Shown here: positions 23,919 to 37,208 of the stretch, one piece after another
Layout: each line of letters opens with the position of its first letter
Numbering within the stretch: position 1 is the stretch's first letter
Assembly: GCA_036874045.1 (NCBI GenBank)
Contig: CM072336.1
Coordinates: forward strand, 18,905,001-18,969,000
Reading direction: 5' to 3'
Origin: Cymodocea nodosa
Taxonomy: Eukaryota; Streptophyta; Magnoliopsida; Alismatales; Cymodoceaceae
DNA length: 64,000 nt
Notes under the pieces: generated by a model
Told to the model about the DNA's origin: nothing
Database searches by the model: none
Seen by the model: the letters and a program-made list of their open reading frames with translations, nothing else
Translations under genes and position numbers: made by a program

Positions 23919-25624
23919 TGTTAGGTTCTCCAGCATGGCACCAAAAAAACTTGATTGGTTACCTAGCAACGCGCCAGAAAAACTTGGATTTGTTAACTTC
24001 TGTTTTTACTTAGTTAATTTATCTTTATGCCTATTTCTTTTTAGAAGTAAACAAACAACCTTTCACACAAATTAGATATTAATTCCAATTTGTATTTTAA
24101 TTGCAAGCGCACAGTGTCTATTGTATTAGTGTGCAAGTACAAGTCGATCCCACAGGGAATTGCTTAAGAATTGTGAACTGTTCCGATTTTAACAATCAAA
24201 TTTATATATTCAATAAGCTCTCCGTTGAGTTATAGTTAACTCAACGGACTAAGTTCGTTGAGTTATGGCTAACTCAATGGACTAACCTCGTGGACTTAAG
24301 TTAACTCCACGAACCTGCCTTTCCTATTTAATACTACTATTTATAGAGGAAATCGGCCAACCATTGGGCGGTTCCACAGATTGTAAATAACATCAATTAA
24401 GCTCTTTAATGTTAGTAAACACTGGATTTATCATTAGGTAATACTAACATTCAGATAATTCAAACAATAACCATTAAAAATTTTTAGTCTTTTGAACGAA
24501 CCAATTTCAGTAACTATAAAACTAAAACAAACATAAAATAATCAAAACACTAACAAAGATAACATTAATCACGATACAAAACAAACAATACAACACTCAA
24601 ATACAAAATATAAACATAGATAAGTTGTTTTTGGTATTTTTGTTTTGATATGAGCATGTAAATGGGCGAAAGGTGAAATGTAAAGTAATCTTAGTCGACA
24701 GTAAATACTTCTGTCAATATATGCGACGCGATTACACCACTGAAAACTTAATCACTTACAATTTTGCCTCCTCTCCCTATAGAATCGCGAGTCTAGAATT
24801 ACAAGATGATCTCCTCTTTAGCATATAGGCATCAACCCAAAGCCAAGGCTAGAAGTTTTACAATCTCCTGAGATATGAGTTGGCGCTTGGTGAAAATGGC
24901 TTCTCTTTCCGCGACGGAATCACTCCTCACAATGGTTGTCAGGCATTATGTTTAGCTCGGAATCGACCCGACATCAGGAAAGTATCCTCACAGACCTCCG
25001 ATGGTTGGTGATTATAGTGGTGGTGATGATGGTTGGTGTGGTACTTCAGAGAATTGTCGACGCTGATCCTCCTCTACACACACTAGCCACACCCATCGAT
25101 CACACCCTTTACTTCTTTTTCTTCTTTTCTTTTATATTTCTTCAGTGGTAACTACTTCTGCTTGAATGGTCGGTTGGATTTCCTTCATTTATATCAACGA
25201 CGATGATTTCTTCTCCCTTCGACGAGTGAATTCCTACGTGATACGTGTAATCGTGATTTTTTTCTTCCAACTATTCTGTTTCTACAACCGCTACAGTGAC
25301 ATATTAGAAAATAAATGGTCTGTGGAGTTATAGATAACTCAATGGACTTGCTTCGTTGATTTAACTATAAAACACATGCATAAATTTAACTATCCGATAC
25401 TTAGGTGCATTTCGGATACTTAAGAATTTCACAACCTGTAATTTACCGATAGTTCAGAAATGTACTAAATTAACATTAATTCCTTGAACTTATGTAGATT
25501 CTTTCATTAAAACATATAATAGTGCAATTATAACATAATGACTTAATTCTCATATGATAAGCTAAATATTATGCAATTAACCATCATTTAATCATTAATA
25601 TTATGCACTTTTTCATTCTAAACA
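23919..25624 (-). repeat. 5' LTR of A1
   Basis: 1706 bp, TG...CA on the minus strand. The triple hairpin is at 24221-24312; its first hairpin (24221-24248) is perfect: TCCGTTGAGTTA, TAGT, TAACTCAACGGA. Confidence 0.96.
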
Positions 25625-26030
25625 ATGTTGTTTAATGATAAATCTCAGATTAACTAACATTAAAAAGCTTAATTGATGTTATTTACATTCTATGAAACTG
25701 CCCAATGGATGGGTGAATTCCTCTATGAATATTAGTATTTAACTAGAAGGTAGGCTTATGGAGTTAACTTAAGTCAACGAGGTTAGTCTGTTGAGTTAAC
25801 CATAACTCCATGAACTAAGTTCGTTGAGTTAACTATAACTCAACGAAGTGTTTAACTGAACACATATAAACTCCAATATAAAAGTCGAAATAGTACACAA
25901 ATCTTAATCTCTGTGGGATCGACTTATACTTGCACACATATACAATATACACTATGCACTTGCAGTTAAGAACAAATTAGATTTAATATCTAATTTGTGA
26001 AAATTATTTGTTTACTTTTAGTAGAACTTA
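25625..26030 (+). repeat. Athila-type host LTR (right part)
   Basis: Continues the LTR interrupted at 11676: atgttgtttaatgataaatct here matches 10760. Hairpin array at 25756-25852. It is cut at about 26030 by a Sirevirus-like LTR fragment. Confidence 0.85.
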
Positions 26031-26039
26031 TAAATATAT

Positions 26040-27039
26040 ATTTAAAAGTAATTGAACAAAAGAAGATTTACTTCTTTTATAAACACCTCACGTGATTAAC
26101 TTAAAGATTTGCATTAAAGATTTGCATGACAGGCAGAAACAATGGCTTAGAGATATTGAACACTTTAAGAGAAAGCTTTTAGAAGGTTTGAAGACAAACT
26201 ATCTAAAGGATAAGATTTTTCGAAAGGTTTAATCCAAGCACCCAAACTTAAAGAATCTACACGTGAATAACTTAAGATCTCATGTGACAAAAATAAAAAG
26301 GGAATCTCAAGCCATCAAAAGGTTTTAGAATAATTTTCGAAGGGTTTCAAATGAAACTATCCAAAAGTCAAAAAGAATCAAAAGGCTTACATGAAGCAAC
26401 ATTAAATGGTAACTTACCATATTTAGATTTAGCAAATTAGTAAGTACAACAAAATAAATCCATTGAAGAGAAATATGATCATTCTTTTTCTTGGTATAAG
26501 TATGATCAACAAGTGAAAGAAAAAGAGAACGATTATCATATACACATATACACAAAGCTAGACAATTTTCCATAGAAAATATTCAAATTCAGCTAAAGCA
26601 AAATTAAAGAAGATTCAAGCACATTCAAGTGCAAAAAGTTCTCTACGCTAAAACTCTGATTGAAAGCCTCTAACTATTTGGTTTGTGAGTTTACACTTTA
26701 AAACTCAAGGTTGGTTAAGAGCTTGGACCTAAAAGCTCGAAGTGTTGGTTGTTGAGCTTCTACTTGAAAACTCAAAAGGTTGGTTCTCACTTGAACCTGA
26801 AAGTAAGAGTTGTAAGTGCTTATACACTTAGTGAAGCCCAAGTAGTGCCTTGGGGGTGGACTAGCTGTTAGTAGTGAACCACCTAAAATTGCCTTGTGTG
26901 ATTTTATTTCCTACTTTATCTCTAGTATGTTTTAGTGGTCATAGCTTATATAGCTTACATTTCATTTAAGTCAAATTATTGTTAAAAATATACACACTCA
27001 CCATTCATCCCCCTCTAGTAAGTCCATACGATCCTAACA
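26040..27039 (+). repeat. Sirevirus-like LTR fragment, plus orientation
   Basis: Ends ATCCTAACA after ccccctctagtaagtcc, the same ending as S1 (62300-62354). It has the shared R/U5 text 'agtgaagcccaagtagtgcc' and 'gggggtggactagc'. The left end is missing. No ORF. Confidence 0.75.
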
Positions 27040-27120
27040 AGATTCATGTTCTTTCTCAAATGATTTAAGTCTTGTTCTATTTATCAAGGTTTGAGGAATT
27101 CTACTCGATAGAAAAACTTG

Positions 27121-28721
27121 TGTTGTTAGTTTAAGTGTATTTTTTATAAGTAATAAGCAATTTCACAAACAAGATTTAATTTCAGTAACTTAGTTCATTA
27201 AATTGACTACAAGTGCATAACATCTATTGTATAAGTATGCAAGTACAAGTTGAACCCATAAGGAATGGTTGAAATTAATTTGACTCTTTAAGTTTTCTTA
27301 GCTAGAGCTTAATGTATACTCTAATCTGCTCACTCTATTGATTTATTGTTAATTTAATGGACTAAGTTTGTGGAGTTATAGTTAACTCAATGAGCTCTTT
27401 AGTAACTTCCTAATAATATTGTTGACTACAAAAGAATACAACCATCTATTGGGCAATTCTATACATTACAAACATCTTTTACACTCTTCAAATGCTATTT
27501 TATATTAGATTTATCACTAATCAATTCTAGCATTCAAATATTCCAAATAGTAAACAAATCAATCATAGTTTTAGAGATTTATACTAACTATTTTCTATAT
27601 TAAATCGTATGATTCTACATTAACTGAAATACGATAAACACAAAACATTTAAACAAACAATACAAATACATATGATACAAACACACAACTTGATAAACAC
27701 AATGATGTAAATGTAAACATATATTAGTTTTTGTTTTTATTTTGTTCCTTAAGATGAACAATTCATGATAGGTAAAATTCTCTATTGATAATAAAAGAAA
27801 CTTCCATCACTACATGCAATGTGATTATACCTCTGAATACTTAATCACTTACTATTAAGCACTCCTCTCCCTACTAGATTGTGAACCTAGACTTTTGTAA
27901 GTTGATCTCTTCTTCAGCATAGTGGCATCAACCCAAAATCAATGTTAGAAGCTTTATTGTCTCCTAAGAGATGATTTGGTACTTAGTGAAAATGTCCTTC
28001 CTTCCTGTGACGTGATCACTCCTTATAGTAGTTATTAGTCACCATGTTTTGCATGAAATCAACTCGACATTTGGAAAGTATCATCACAGACTCCAATGGA
28101 TGGTGGTAATGGTGGTATTGGTGGGAGCTCAAGGAACGTCCAACGCTTTCTATAGTGAGCACGGTTCTCCCCCCTTTCTTCGTTCTGTCTCCTTTCCTTT
28201 TATATTTCTTTCTCGTAATAACTATTCTACCTAAATCACTAATTGGATTTCCTTCATTCGTATCAATAATGGTAATTATTTCTTCATTCCACGATTGAGA
28301 TCATGGCATGATTCGTGCAATGTGGTTTCCTTCAAATTTTCTACAACTACTCAACATCAAACATTAGAAAATAACTAGTTTGTGGAGTTAGTGTAACTCA
28401 ACGGACTTACTCTATTAACTTAACTATTAACTCAATGGACCGACTTCATTGAGTTACAACTTAACTCAATAAACTCATTCAATTCTGTATTTTAATTAAA
28501 TAATTAACATTTAACACTTAATATGTAAAAGAAGTAATTTCTAATCATTCTTAAATGATACTTAATTAACTACTAATTCCTCTAAATTATGCACATTCTT
28601 TAATTAAAGCTTATAATTATATAATTGTAACATAATGGTTTAATTCTCATATGATAAGCTAAATACTATGCAATTAACCATTCATTAACTACTAATATTA
28701 TGTATAATTTCATTCTAAACA
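27121..28721 (-). repeat. Divergent Athila-type LTR
   Basis: On the minus strand it begins TGTTTAGAATGAAA at 28721. It shares the gcaagtacaagttgaaccc and tttggaaagtatc blocks with the A1/A2 LTRs but is clearly older or another subfamily. Hairpin motifs are degenerate (27345-27395, 28385-28470). No target duplication found. Confidence 0.75.
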
Positions 28722-28764
28722 CTTAAGTTAATTAGGTTAAACTATAGTGATTAATATTTTTATT

Positions 28765-28830
28765 GCTAAGAATAATATTTTTATTGAGATTAATGTTAAG
28801 AATAATATTTTTATTGAGATTATTAGTGAT
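28765..28830. repeat. Short tandem repeat, ~31-bp unit
   Basis: taagaataatatttttattg recurs immediately downstream; two copies. Confidence 0.75.
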
Positions 28831-28842
28831 TTATACATATTA

Positions 28843-29719
28843 TGTTAGGATCATATTTTGTTACGTGATGACTTTTTTTTTGTGTAAACACAAATTTGTA
28901 ATATTATTCTTATAGTGATCTTATGTGTATAATTTAGGTTCTCACGTGATAGAAAAAAAAAGAGTATATGAAGGAAAACTCATATAGTTATGATCTAAAT
29001 ATTTAAGTTCCTTAGAGAGTCATGAGCTAACTATTCGAGTTTAGTGAAATAAAATTAGCTATAGAGATATAGTTAGAATCTTCGATAGTTAGTTAAATGG
29101 TAACTTTTTATCTTTTGGATTAGTAGATCAATAAGTACATTAGATTCTATAACATTGAAGGAAATTCGATCATTGCATTCCTTGATATAAGAAGAAACTT
29201 ATAACATTCACAAGAATCAATGAACATACATATAGAGAGAGCATTTTTTCAAGTGAAAAAGAAAAACCAGAATCATAGGAATTCACAAACATGTCAAGTG
29301 TTGTGCAGAATTCAGTGAAGTCAAATTCAAGTGCTATAAACTCTCTATATGCATACTTTGATCAAAGAGAAGTTAATTGGTTTTTGAAGTTTAAACTTGA
29401 AATTTTCAAGTGTTGTGGGTTGGAGCTTTAACCTAAAAGCTCGATGGATGTGTTAGTTCTTGCTTCAATCTTAAAGCAAGTGCGTAAGTAAATTAAATAG
29501 TGAAGTCCAAGTTGTACCTTAAAGGTAGAGTAGCTGTTAGTGGTGAATCACCTAAAATCTCATGTGTACTTTTACTTTATTTCATTTTCTCTATATACTT
29601 ATTGTTATTTAATTGATTGCAATTTAAATTTACATATCCAACATGTTAAATTAGTCAATTATTGTTAAAATTAATTATCACCACCATTTATCCCCCTCTA
29701 GTGAGTCATCTGATCTTCA
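28843..29719 (+). repeat. Old Sirevirus-like LTR, plus orientation
   Basis: Starts TGTTAGGATCATATTTTG, carries the 'agctcgatgg...gtgaagtccaagt' segment and ends near ccccctctagtgagtcatc. The 3' terminus is degenerate and no target duplication is visible. Confidence 0.65.
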
Positions 29720-30400
29720 TAGATTTAATTAAGGAGTTGAATGTGAGGTGTCAACAATTATAATTATCTATAAAATTTATCTAAGTTTTTTTATACTTAT
29801 TTAGCTAAGAATTTAGTTGAATTTTAGAAATACATGAGTATCCACATATATATAGATGCATTTTCACGTGTATACATGATCATATATTTATCCTTCATCA
29901 TGCAACAAAATAATTACGATTACCACCTAAGACAACTCGTGCCTACACATGCCTCACAATTACGTGTCACTTTATGCCTTAAGACCTAGCTCTAAAATAA
30001 TCATAAAAGAAGGTGTGAGTTAAATTAAAGTTTAATAAGTAAAATTTTATATGTCAAAAATAGAAAATATCATATAATGTAATAAATACATATGATAAGA
30101 TATCATGACAAGAAAAAAGGACTACGTATCAGTTGAAATTTTATCATATAATTGTTAGAACATATTTATCCTTAAGTATTCACATCTAAAGATAAGAGTG
30201 ACATATCATCTTATGATAGGATTTGAGTTTAATTCATATATCACAAAACTAAGGCATGCGAAAAATGAAGCAAACGCACGTAGATGCATGCATAGCAAAC
30301 ATTTATAAAGAACTAGAACGATATTTACAATAAAGAATAAGGAATGTTGTAGATGGGTTAATAAGGATAACGAAGTCGGTATCCTCGGCCCTAATTGTAC
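29720..30400. other. AT-rich intergenic DNA upstream of actin
   Basis: No ORF, no recognisable repeat terminus and no RNA gene seen. Confidence 0.6.
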
Positions 30401-30599
30401 TGCCTCTTTATTAAAGTAGAGAGATGGAAAACAACAACGAAGTATTCTGTTTTCGCGCCCATGAATTTAATGGCAGGGACTGCCAAGGTATCGCAAACTT
30501 TTTACGTTTTCGAATATGGAAAAGAAGTGGTTTCTTCTGATCCAATGGCTTTGTCGGATCAAAGGATTGGATGGTGGTTGACCAATTCTGGAACGGATC

Positions 30600-30710
30600 T
30601 AACGAGCAACCACACGTGGGGCGTTGCGTTGGCTGGCCCAAAGGCGTCCTGCACTCTCCACCCCACTTCTCCTGATCATGCCCTTCTCTGCTGGCTATTT
30701 TTAAGACAAG
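30600..30710 (+). promoter_or_regulatory. Actin promoter: G-box, GGCCCA element, TATA-like box
   Basis: CACGTG at 30613-30618 within ACACGTGG; GGCCCA at 30635-30640 (complement of the TGGGCC site-II core); TATTTTTAA at 30695-30703, which would place transcription start near 30725-30735 and give a ~85-nt leader. Assignment rests on position and base composition only. Confidence 0.5.
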
Positions 30711-30816
30711 CATCCACCTGACCAACTCGTCTCCTTCTTAATTCGATCCACGCTTCCTCTCCTCTCCGGCATATAGCTGGCTCGAGAGGTGCTGGTGTGA
30801 ACCAAGGAAAGGAGAG

Positions 30817-32273
<1,457 letters not shown>

Positions 32274-33357
32274 ATCATATGGTTTTCTACGTGGTGGAGA
32301 TATCGACGGCAGATGCAGCTGTGCTTTCTTATACTCATCGAACGTTTCATTTTTAGGTGACGTACGTGACGAAGAAGTATTAATTGAAAGATGCGGAGAA
32401 TTATTAGTTTCGTACACATCAAATTTGTCTATCTATATTACCTTTTTTGACATTGCGTCTATCTATTATTATTCATACTGCCGTGCCGGTTTTGACTAAT
32501 TATCATCACATCGACTTTTTTGCTTTAATAATCAGTTTAAATCAATTAATTATTTGATTGCAGTTGCTCTTCCGATCGATGACACTATGATTCTTTACCA
32601 ACAAATAATAGATGGATGCCGTCTTAGTAGTTGGCATGATCATATTTGATTTTAGCTTGATGGTTTTCCACGTAAAAACAATTGTCTATTTTGCATTTTG
32701 ATTTCCGTCGTTCGCATTCGTTAGCACTTCCCACCACAAACCTCTTTCAAAGGAAACAGTTCAAATCAATAGTCCGCTTTCCTTATTTGATTTAAATTTA
32801 AATAAAAATACTATCATTACCAAAGAAACAACAAAAGTATTAATATCCACATAAATCAATTAATCTCAAAAATATATGTAAAATTTTTTGAATGTCAAGC
32901 TTGAAATATGATCCTCATTAAATAATTTTGGGGATATGATCGGTGCGGGTTCATGGAGGCTATATTATAAGACAGATACGTACCTACATGTTTTCAAACA
33001 ACACGGACTCCAATGTTACATAAATTCAAATTCTCAAATTGTTAAAAGACAACTATGAGAATTGGTATGTACAAACGAAAGCTTGTTTTGGCTCACAACA
33101 TGTATGAAATATTGTTTATGGTGGCTCACTAAAACATGTTATTCACGGACTAACACCTTGCTTTAGTATAATCTTTTGGACAATACCATCAAGTACTATA
33201 AGAAATTTGAGATATAGTGACAAACATATATTTATGTCTATCACCATATCTATTCTATAATGATGATCACTTGAATAGTGTCATAAACTAGTTAACCTAT
33301 AGTGATAGTCACAAAAGTAGTCTAGCACCTTTTCTTCAATGTCAATTACTATAGATG
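32274..33357. other. Actin 3' flank and intergenic DNA
   Basis: The 3' UTR presumably lies in the first 200-300 bp; AATAAT-type sequences occur near 32527 but no clear polyadenylation site can be fixed. Nothing coding is seen to 33357. Confidence 0.55.
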
Positions 33358-33995
33358 GTGTCGAAGAACTTGTCAAGGGACTTGATGATAGACAAATTGA
33401 TGGACCTAAAAGACCTATAAGTAGATGATAGGTGAACACTTTGAAGGCTTATGAGGAGATGAGTGAAGGAACTTTATAGAGACAATAGGAGAAGGGAGAA
33501 GGGAGAAGGCCTTAGAGACTTATAAGAGAAAGCAATTAATCTTGATGGTTCCTCCCATGAACTTAGACTTATGAGAAATTTTGGAGTTTACTTAAAAGGA
33601 TTGGTAATATCTCTACTATCAGCTCAAGTTTTTGACATAATAGTAGTTTAGTCTTAACATTGGTATCAAAGTCTACTCATAGATGCAAGTTCAAAACCCC
33701 AAAGATGTATTATGGGATGTATTTTTCAAGAGAGGGAGAGGGGGGGATTGTTGAAGAAGTCATTGAGGGACTCGATAGGAGATAGACTGATGGACTTGAA
33801 TGACCTATAGTTGGGTGACAAGTGAACACTTTAGGGACCTTATAGAGTCAATGAGTGAGGGGAGAAGACAGTTAATCTTGATGGTTCCTCCTATGAACTC
33901 AAACTTGTGAGAGATTTTAGGACTTACTTAAAAGAATTGGTAATGTCTTTGCTATCAGCTAAATCTTTTGGCATAATGGTAGTCTGGTCCTAACA
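33358..33995 (+). mobile_element. TRIM element T1 (638 bp)
   Basis: Terminal-repeat retrotransposon in miniature. LTRs at 33358-33659 (302 bp) and 33749-33995 (247 bp), both TG...TAACA. PBS TGGTATCAAAGTC at 33661-33673 and a purine tract gagagggagagggggggat just before the second LTR. Flanking target duplication GATGG (33353-33357) / AATGG (33996-34000). The internal domain is under 100 bp and non-coding, so it would depend on another element's enzymes. Confidence 0.88.
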
Positions 33996-34888
33996 AATGG
34001 TCTAAGGATTTTTTAGGACATTGCATTGAAGTTTTCCCTTAAATAAGATAGAATGCTACATAGGATGATTAATTACATAGGTGGAGAAGGTTGGAAGAGT
34101 TGTTGAAGACCATCAAAGAAAACTAGAAGAGCTACTAGAGAAGGTCATTAGAGAAGTCCAAAAGAAGGGTCTTTGATTGAAAAACTAGCTACATGTGATC
34201 AAAAAAATAGTTGCATGTGATCAAAAAAGCAATTACACATGATTGGAACAATAGTTCCACATGCTTAGGAAGTTTGTCAAGTGGAGATCCTAGGTAGATC
34301 AAAAAAACCTATTATGTAGATTAGAAAAACCTAGTAGGTGGATTGGAAAAAACCTAATTAAGCCAATAAGTGGATAAGAAAAATCTTGATTAGTAGTTTG
34401 TTGGTAGCATTAAAGTTTCAATTGGAATCTCTAATGAATAGGGAGCTACTAATAATGAATCTCTAATTGGAATCCTAATTGCATTGATCGCATGTAAGTT
34501 CAAGATATGGGAGGGTAGTATTGTGTAGGAGGTTGTGTGTAGACCTAGATGTGCAACAATAGTGTATGTGAGTCCCAACATGTGGTGACTCTCATACATG
34601 TATTTAAGCTTCCCTATTAATGAAAGATGTATGTTTTTTGTTTGTTTGTTTGTCCTTTCAAATAAGATTATCTTCTACTTTTCTTGCCACTTTGTTTTGC
34701 TCATCATGAGAGAGAAAGAGAGAGGAGATTACAACTTTCTAGAGAATGTCATGTTATGTCTAGAGAAGTTGGAGATGGCACAAGGTGGCTATTTGTCCAA
34801 TCTCAAGGTGGAGATGAAGTAGAGTAATGAGGAGTCATAGGAGGAGCATTCTAGACTCTAGAATGAACTAACATTAGATCTTCCTTTC
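33996..34888 (+). repeat. Unassigned LTR-like repeat debris
   Basis: Internally repetitive (cacatgtgatcaaaaaa-type units at 34190-34260; 'cctagtaggtggattgg' at 34330-34360). A TGTATTTAAGC box near 34597 is reminiscent of an LTR promoter. No termini, PBS or ORF; origin uncertain. Confidence 0.35.
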
Positions 34889-35984
34889 TATAGGATCATA
34901 AGTATCACAAGAGAGAGGGTAAATTGTGTCTTTAGAATTTAAATAAAACTCAAACAGATAAAATAAAAGCACAATACACACACAATTTTCATAAATCACA
35001 ACTTTATTAACAAAGTAATAATTTACAAACTTTTAAGCATAATTCCTTACTTGTTAGTTTTGATACAAAATTTTCTTCATATACAATTCAACACTTGAAA
35101 AGATGATTTACCTTATTCTAACCTTGAGTAAATTTGATCTTCAAACCTGAGCTTTGCATGTAGCTTTTGATTCTTTTTAATATTTCTTTACTTCTATATC
35201 TCTTTGCTCCTTTCTTTGAATCTCTAAGATTGCTTTAAGATAATTCTTTCCTCTATATTTACTAGTATTTCTTTATAAAGGTTGGATATCTCTTTCTCTC
35301 GAATTGGATCTTTCTTGGTTGGGGATCTATCTTTCTTTATTGGGATGATTAAAGTACAGCTCATATCCTTTATTTATAGTGATTGAACTAAAGTTTCTTA
35401 TTTCCGCATGTTCATTCACTTAATTCATAATTCATGATCCTACGTAGTTTTTCAAATTTGAATTATCCACACTCATCATGTTCTTTTTGAATTTCCATGT
35501 TTCCCTATCATAGATCCATTGAGATTGCTCTTTCTAGAGAACTATAGAATTTATCTTCTAAGTCACTACTTAAGTCAAACACTTATCTCTTAAAGCCTAT
35601 AAAAACTCAAATACTTATCTATAACTCTTCGAGTTTTTCACCTACAAAAGACACAACTATAATAGAAAAACTTAACTTTACATTAGTCACTTTATAGAAC
35701 TCGAACAGTTATCAATTTATGTATAAAAATTCGAATAGTTATCTAACTCTTCGACTTTTCTTAAATGAACACATATGGAAAACACGTGAAAACTAAAACA
35801 TTAAAAATACATGTGTAGATAACTATAACTATATGAGTTTTTAACATAACTCTTCAACTAACTCGAAACGTTAACAATAACTATACGATTTTTCAAAATC
35901 TGTTAATGTCTAACTATGCAATTGAGATAAAAATGCATACTTAGACTTAGTAAAATATTCATCATCAAAACAAAATTCCTAACA
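34889..35984 (-). repeat. 3' LTR of Sirevirus-like element C2 (1096 bp)
   Basis: On the minus strand it starts TGTTAGGAATTTTG at 35984 and ends near GATCCTATA at 34889. A PPT-like AAAAAGGGGGAGAT abuts it (35985-35999), so the internal region lies to the right. Confidence 0.85.
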
Positions 35985-37208
35985 ATCTCCCCCTTTTTGA
36001 TGATAACAAAACCTAATAAGTCTAACTTTCTAAAAAATCATTCTCTCCCTTTTTGTCATTATAAAAAATCATAAAATCATGTGAGAGATAAAACATGCTA
36101 AGTATAAAATTCAAAAAATCAATTTTCATTTAACAAAAAAAATGTGGATATACAATAACTGTTTTTAGTAAATACATCATTTGAATCAAAGAAACAGTTA
36201 TTACAATTTTAAACAAATTACACAAAAATGTTTCTATGTAATACCTAATTTGTTCTTTATTAATTCACAAGCTTCTATGTCTTCTAAAAATCTTCAATAG
36301 AGTTTCTAAAATCTTTTATGCAATTTCTATATTAACTTTGTTTACTTGATCAATTATTTCTTAATCTAAATCTATATTTCTGACTTTGTTCTATATCATG
36401 ACTATCTATCTATTGTTGGGAATGTGATTGTTCTTACTATTCTTGTTGATCTTTTTGTTGTACACAACACTTGTTGCTGCTATTGTCATTGCTATTCCTA
36501 TTGCTATTGTTGTTGTTACTAATGATGTTATTGTTGTGGTTGCTGTTTGTGATGATGTTGTTGCTTCTTATGCTATATTTTAGGTAAGTCCGTAACTTAG
36601 TACTTCTATAGTTCCTTTGCAAAGAAGGATCTCAATTTTATCTTTTTCTATGGCCAAGGTGTAAGATCTGTTTGACTTGCCATAATTCTTAATATTGCAT
36701 CACCAAAACATAACTTACTCCATAAATTTAGAATATGATATATAAAGATGTCTACTAGTTGGCTTGAATATGATTTATCAAGACATAAGTCTCATAGAGA
36801 CAACTTCTACCAACTTCAGCTCTATGACCAAACTTCTAAAATATGAGAGCATGCAAGATCTTTGCAATAAATCTTGCTTGGCTATGTAAATCATTTAAAA
36901 ACCTAAGTTCACTATTGCCATCAGGACTCTTTGTCAATTGTTTTATGTCCCATCCTAGTTGATATACTTGTATTCTTTTTGATAACTTAACTTCTTCATT
37001 CTTTAGTCCTAATACTTCATATAAAAGTTCAGGAGTTAACTAAATATATAACTCTTGTATATTTGAGATAGGAATATTGTCTATGATTGTTAAGTTAGAG
37101 AAAAAGCAACTAATAATTTCTTGAAGGATTAGATGGCCTGGTTGTTGTGGCAGTAGTGTCAACAACCCTTGAAACTGAAACATCTCTCTTATATTTGTCA
37201 TCTTGTCT
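35985..37208 (-). pseudogene. C2 3' ORF remnant with ORF3-type domain
   Basis: Heavily mutated. On the minus strand 37070-36900 reads LTPELLYEVLGLKNEE, nearly the same as ITPELLHNIFGLKNEG of A1/A2 ORF3. Around 36437-36560 the frame becomes Asn-rich low complexity ((AAC)n-like). The rest of C2 (gag, pol, 5' LTR) is missing; an Athila-type LTR abuts at 37209. Confidence 0.65.

Larger units (their letters stand above)
11677..25624 (-). mobile_element. Complete Athila-like Ty3/gypsy element A1 (13,948 bp)
   Basis: LTRs at 11677-13382 and 23919-25624, both 1706 bp. PBS at 23894-23911, PPT at 13383-13393, and a 5-bp target duplication. On the minus strand the order is zinc-knuckle ORF, protease, RT, RNase H, integrase, ORF3, F-box ORF, noncoding tail. 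RT-before-integrase order, the tRNA-Asp-type PBS and the LPS-like gag/protease blocks mark the Athila clade. Over the first ~165 bp of the two LTRs I count 8 differences, all transitions. It lacks the capsid ORF that A2 has, through a deletion between about 16070 and 16110. Confidence 0.95.

Noticed and set aside
26325-26573. 82-residue minus-strand ORF
   Set aside because: Falls inside a Sirevirus-like LTR fragment, hydrophobic by AT bias, no homologous frame in sister LTRs.
30401-30816. 5'-UTR intron of actin
   Set aside because: No acceptor close to the ATG with a matching donor downstream of the TATA-like box; cannot be supported without cDNA.
33200-33350. MITE with tatagtga terminal repeats
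   Set aside because: A few tatagtgatagtcac-like inverted bits are seen but no consistent terminal inverted repeats or target duplication.
36437-36622. Asn-rich ORF as a separate gene
   Set aside because: Low-complexity trinucleotide-like sequence inside the decayed C2 3' ORF.
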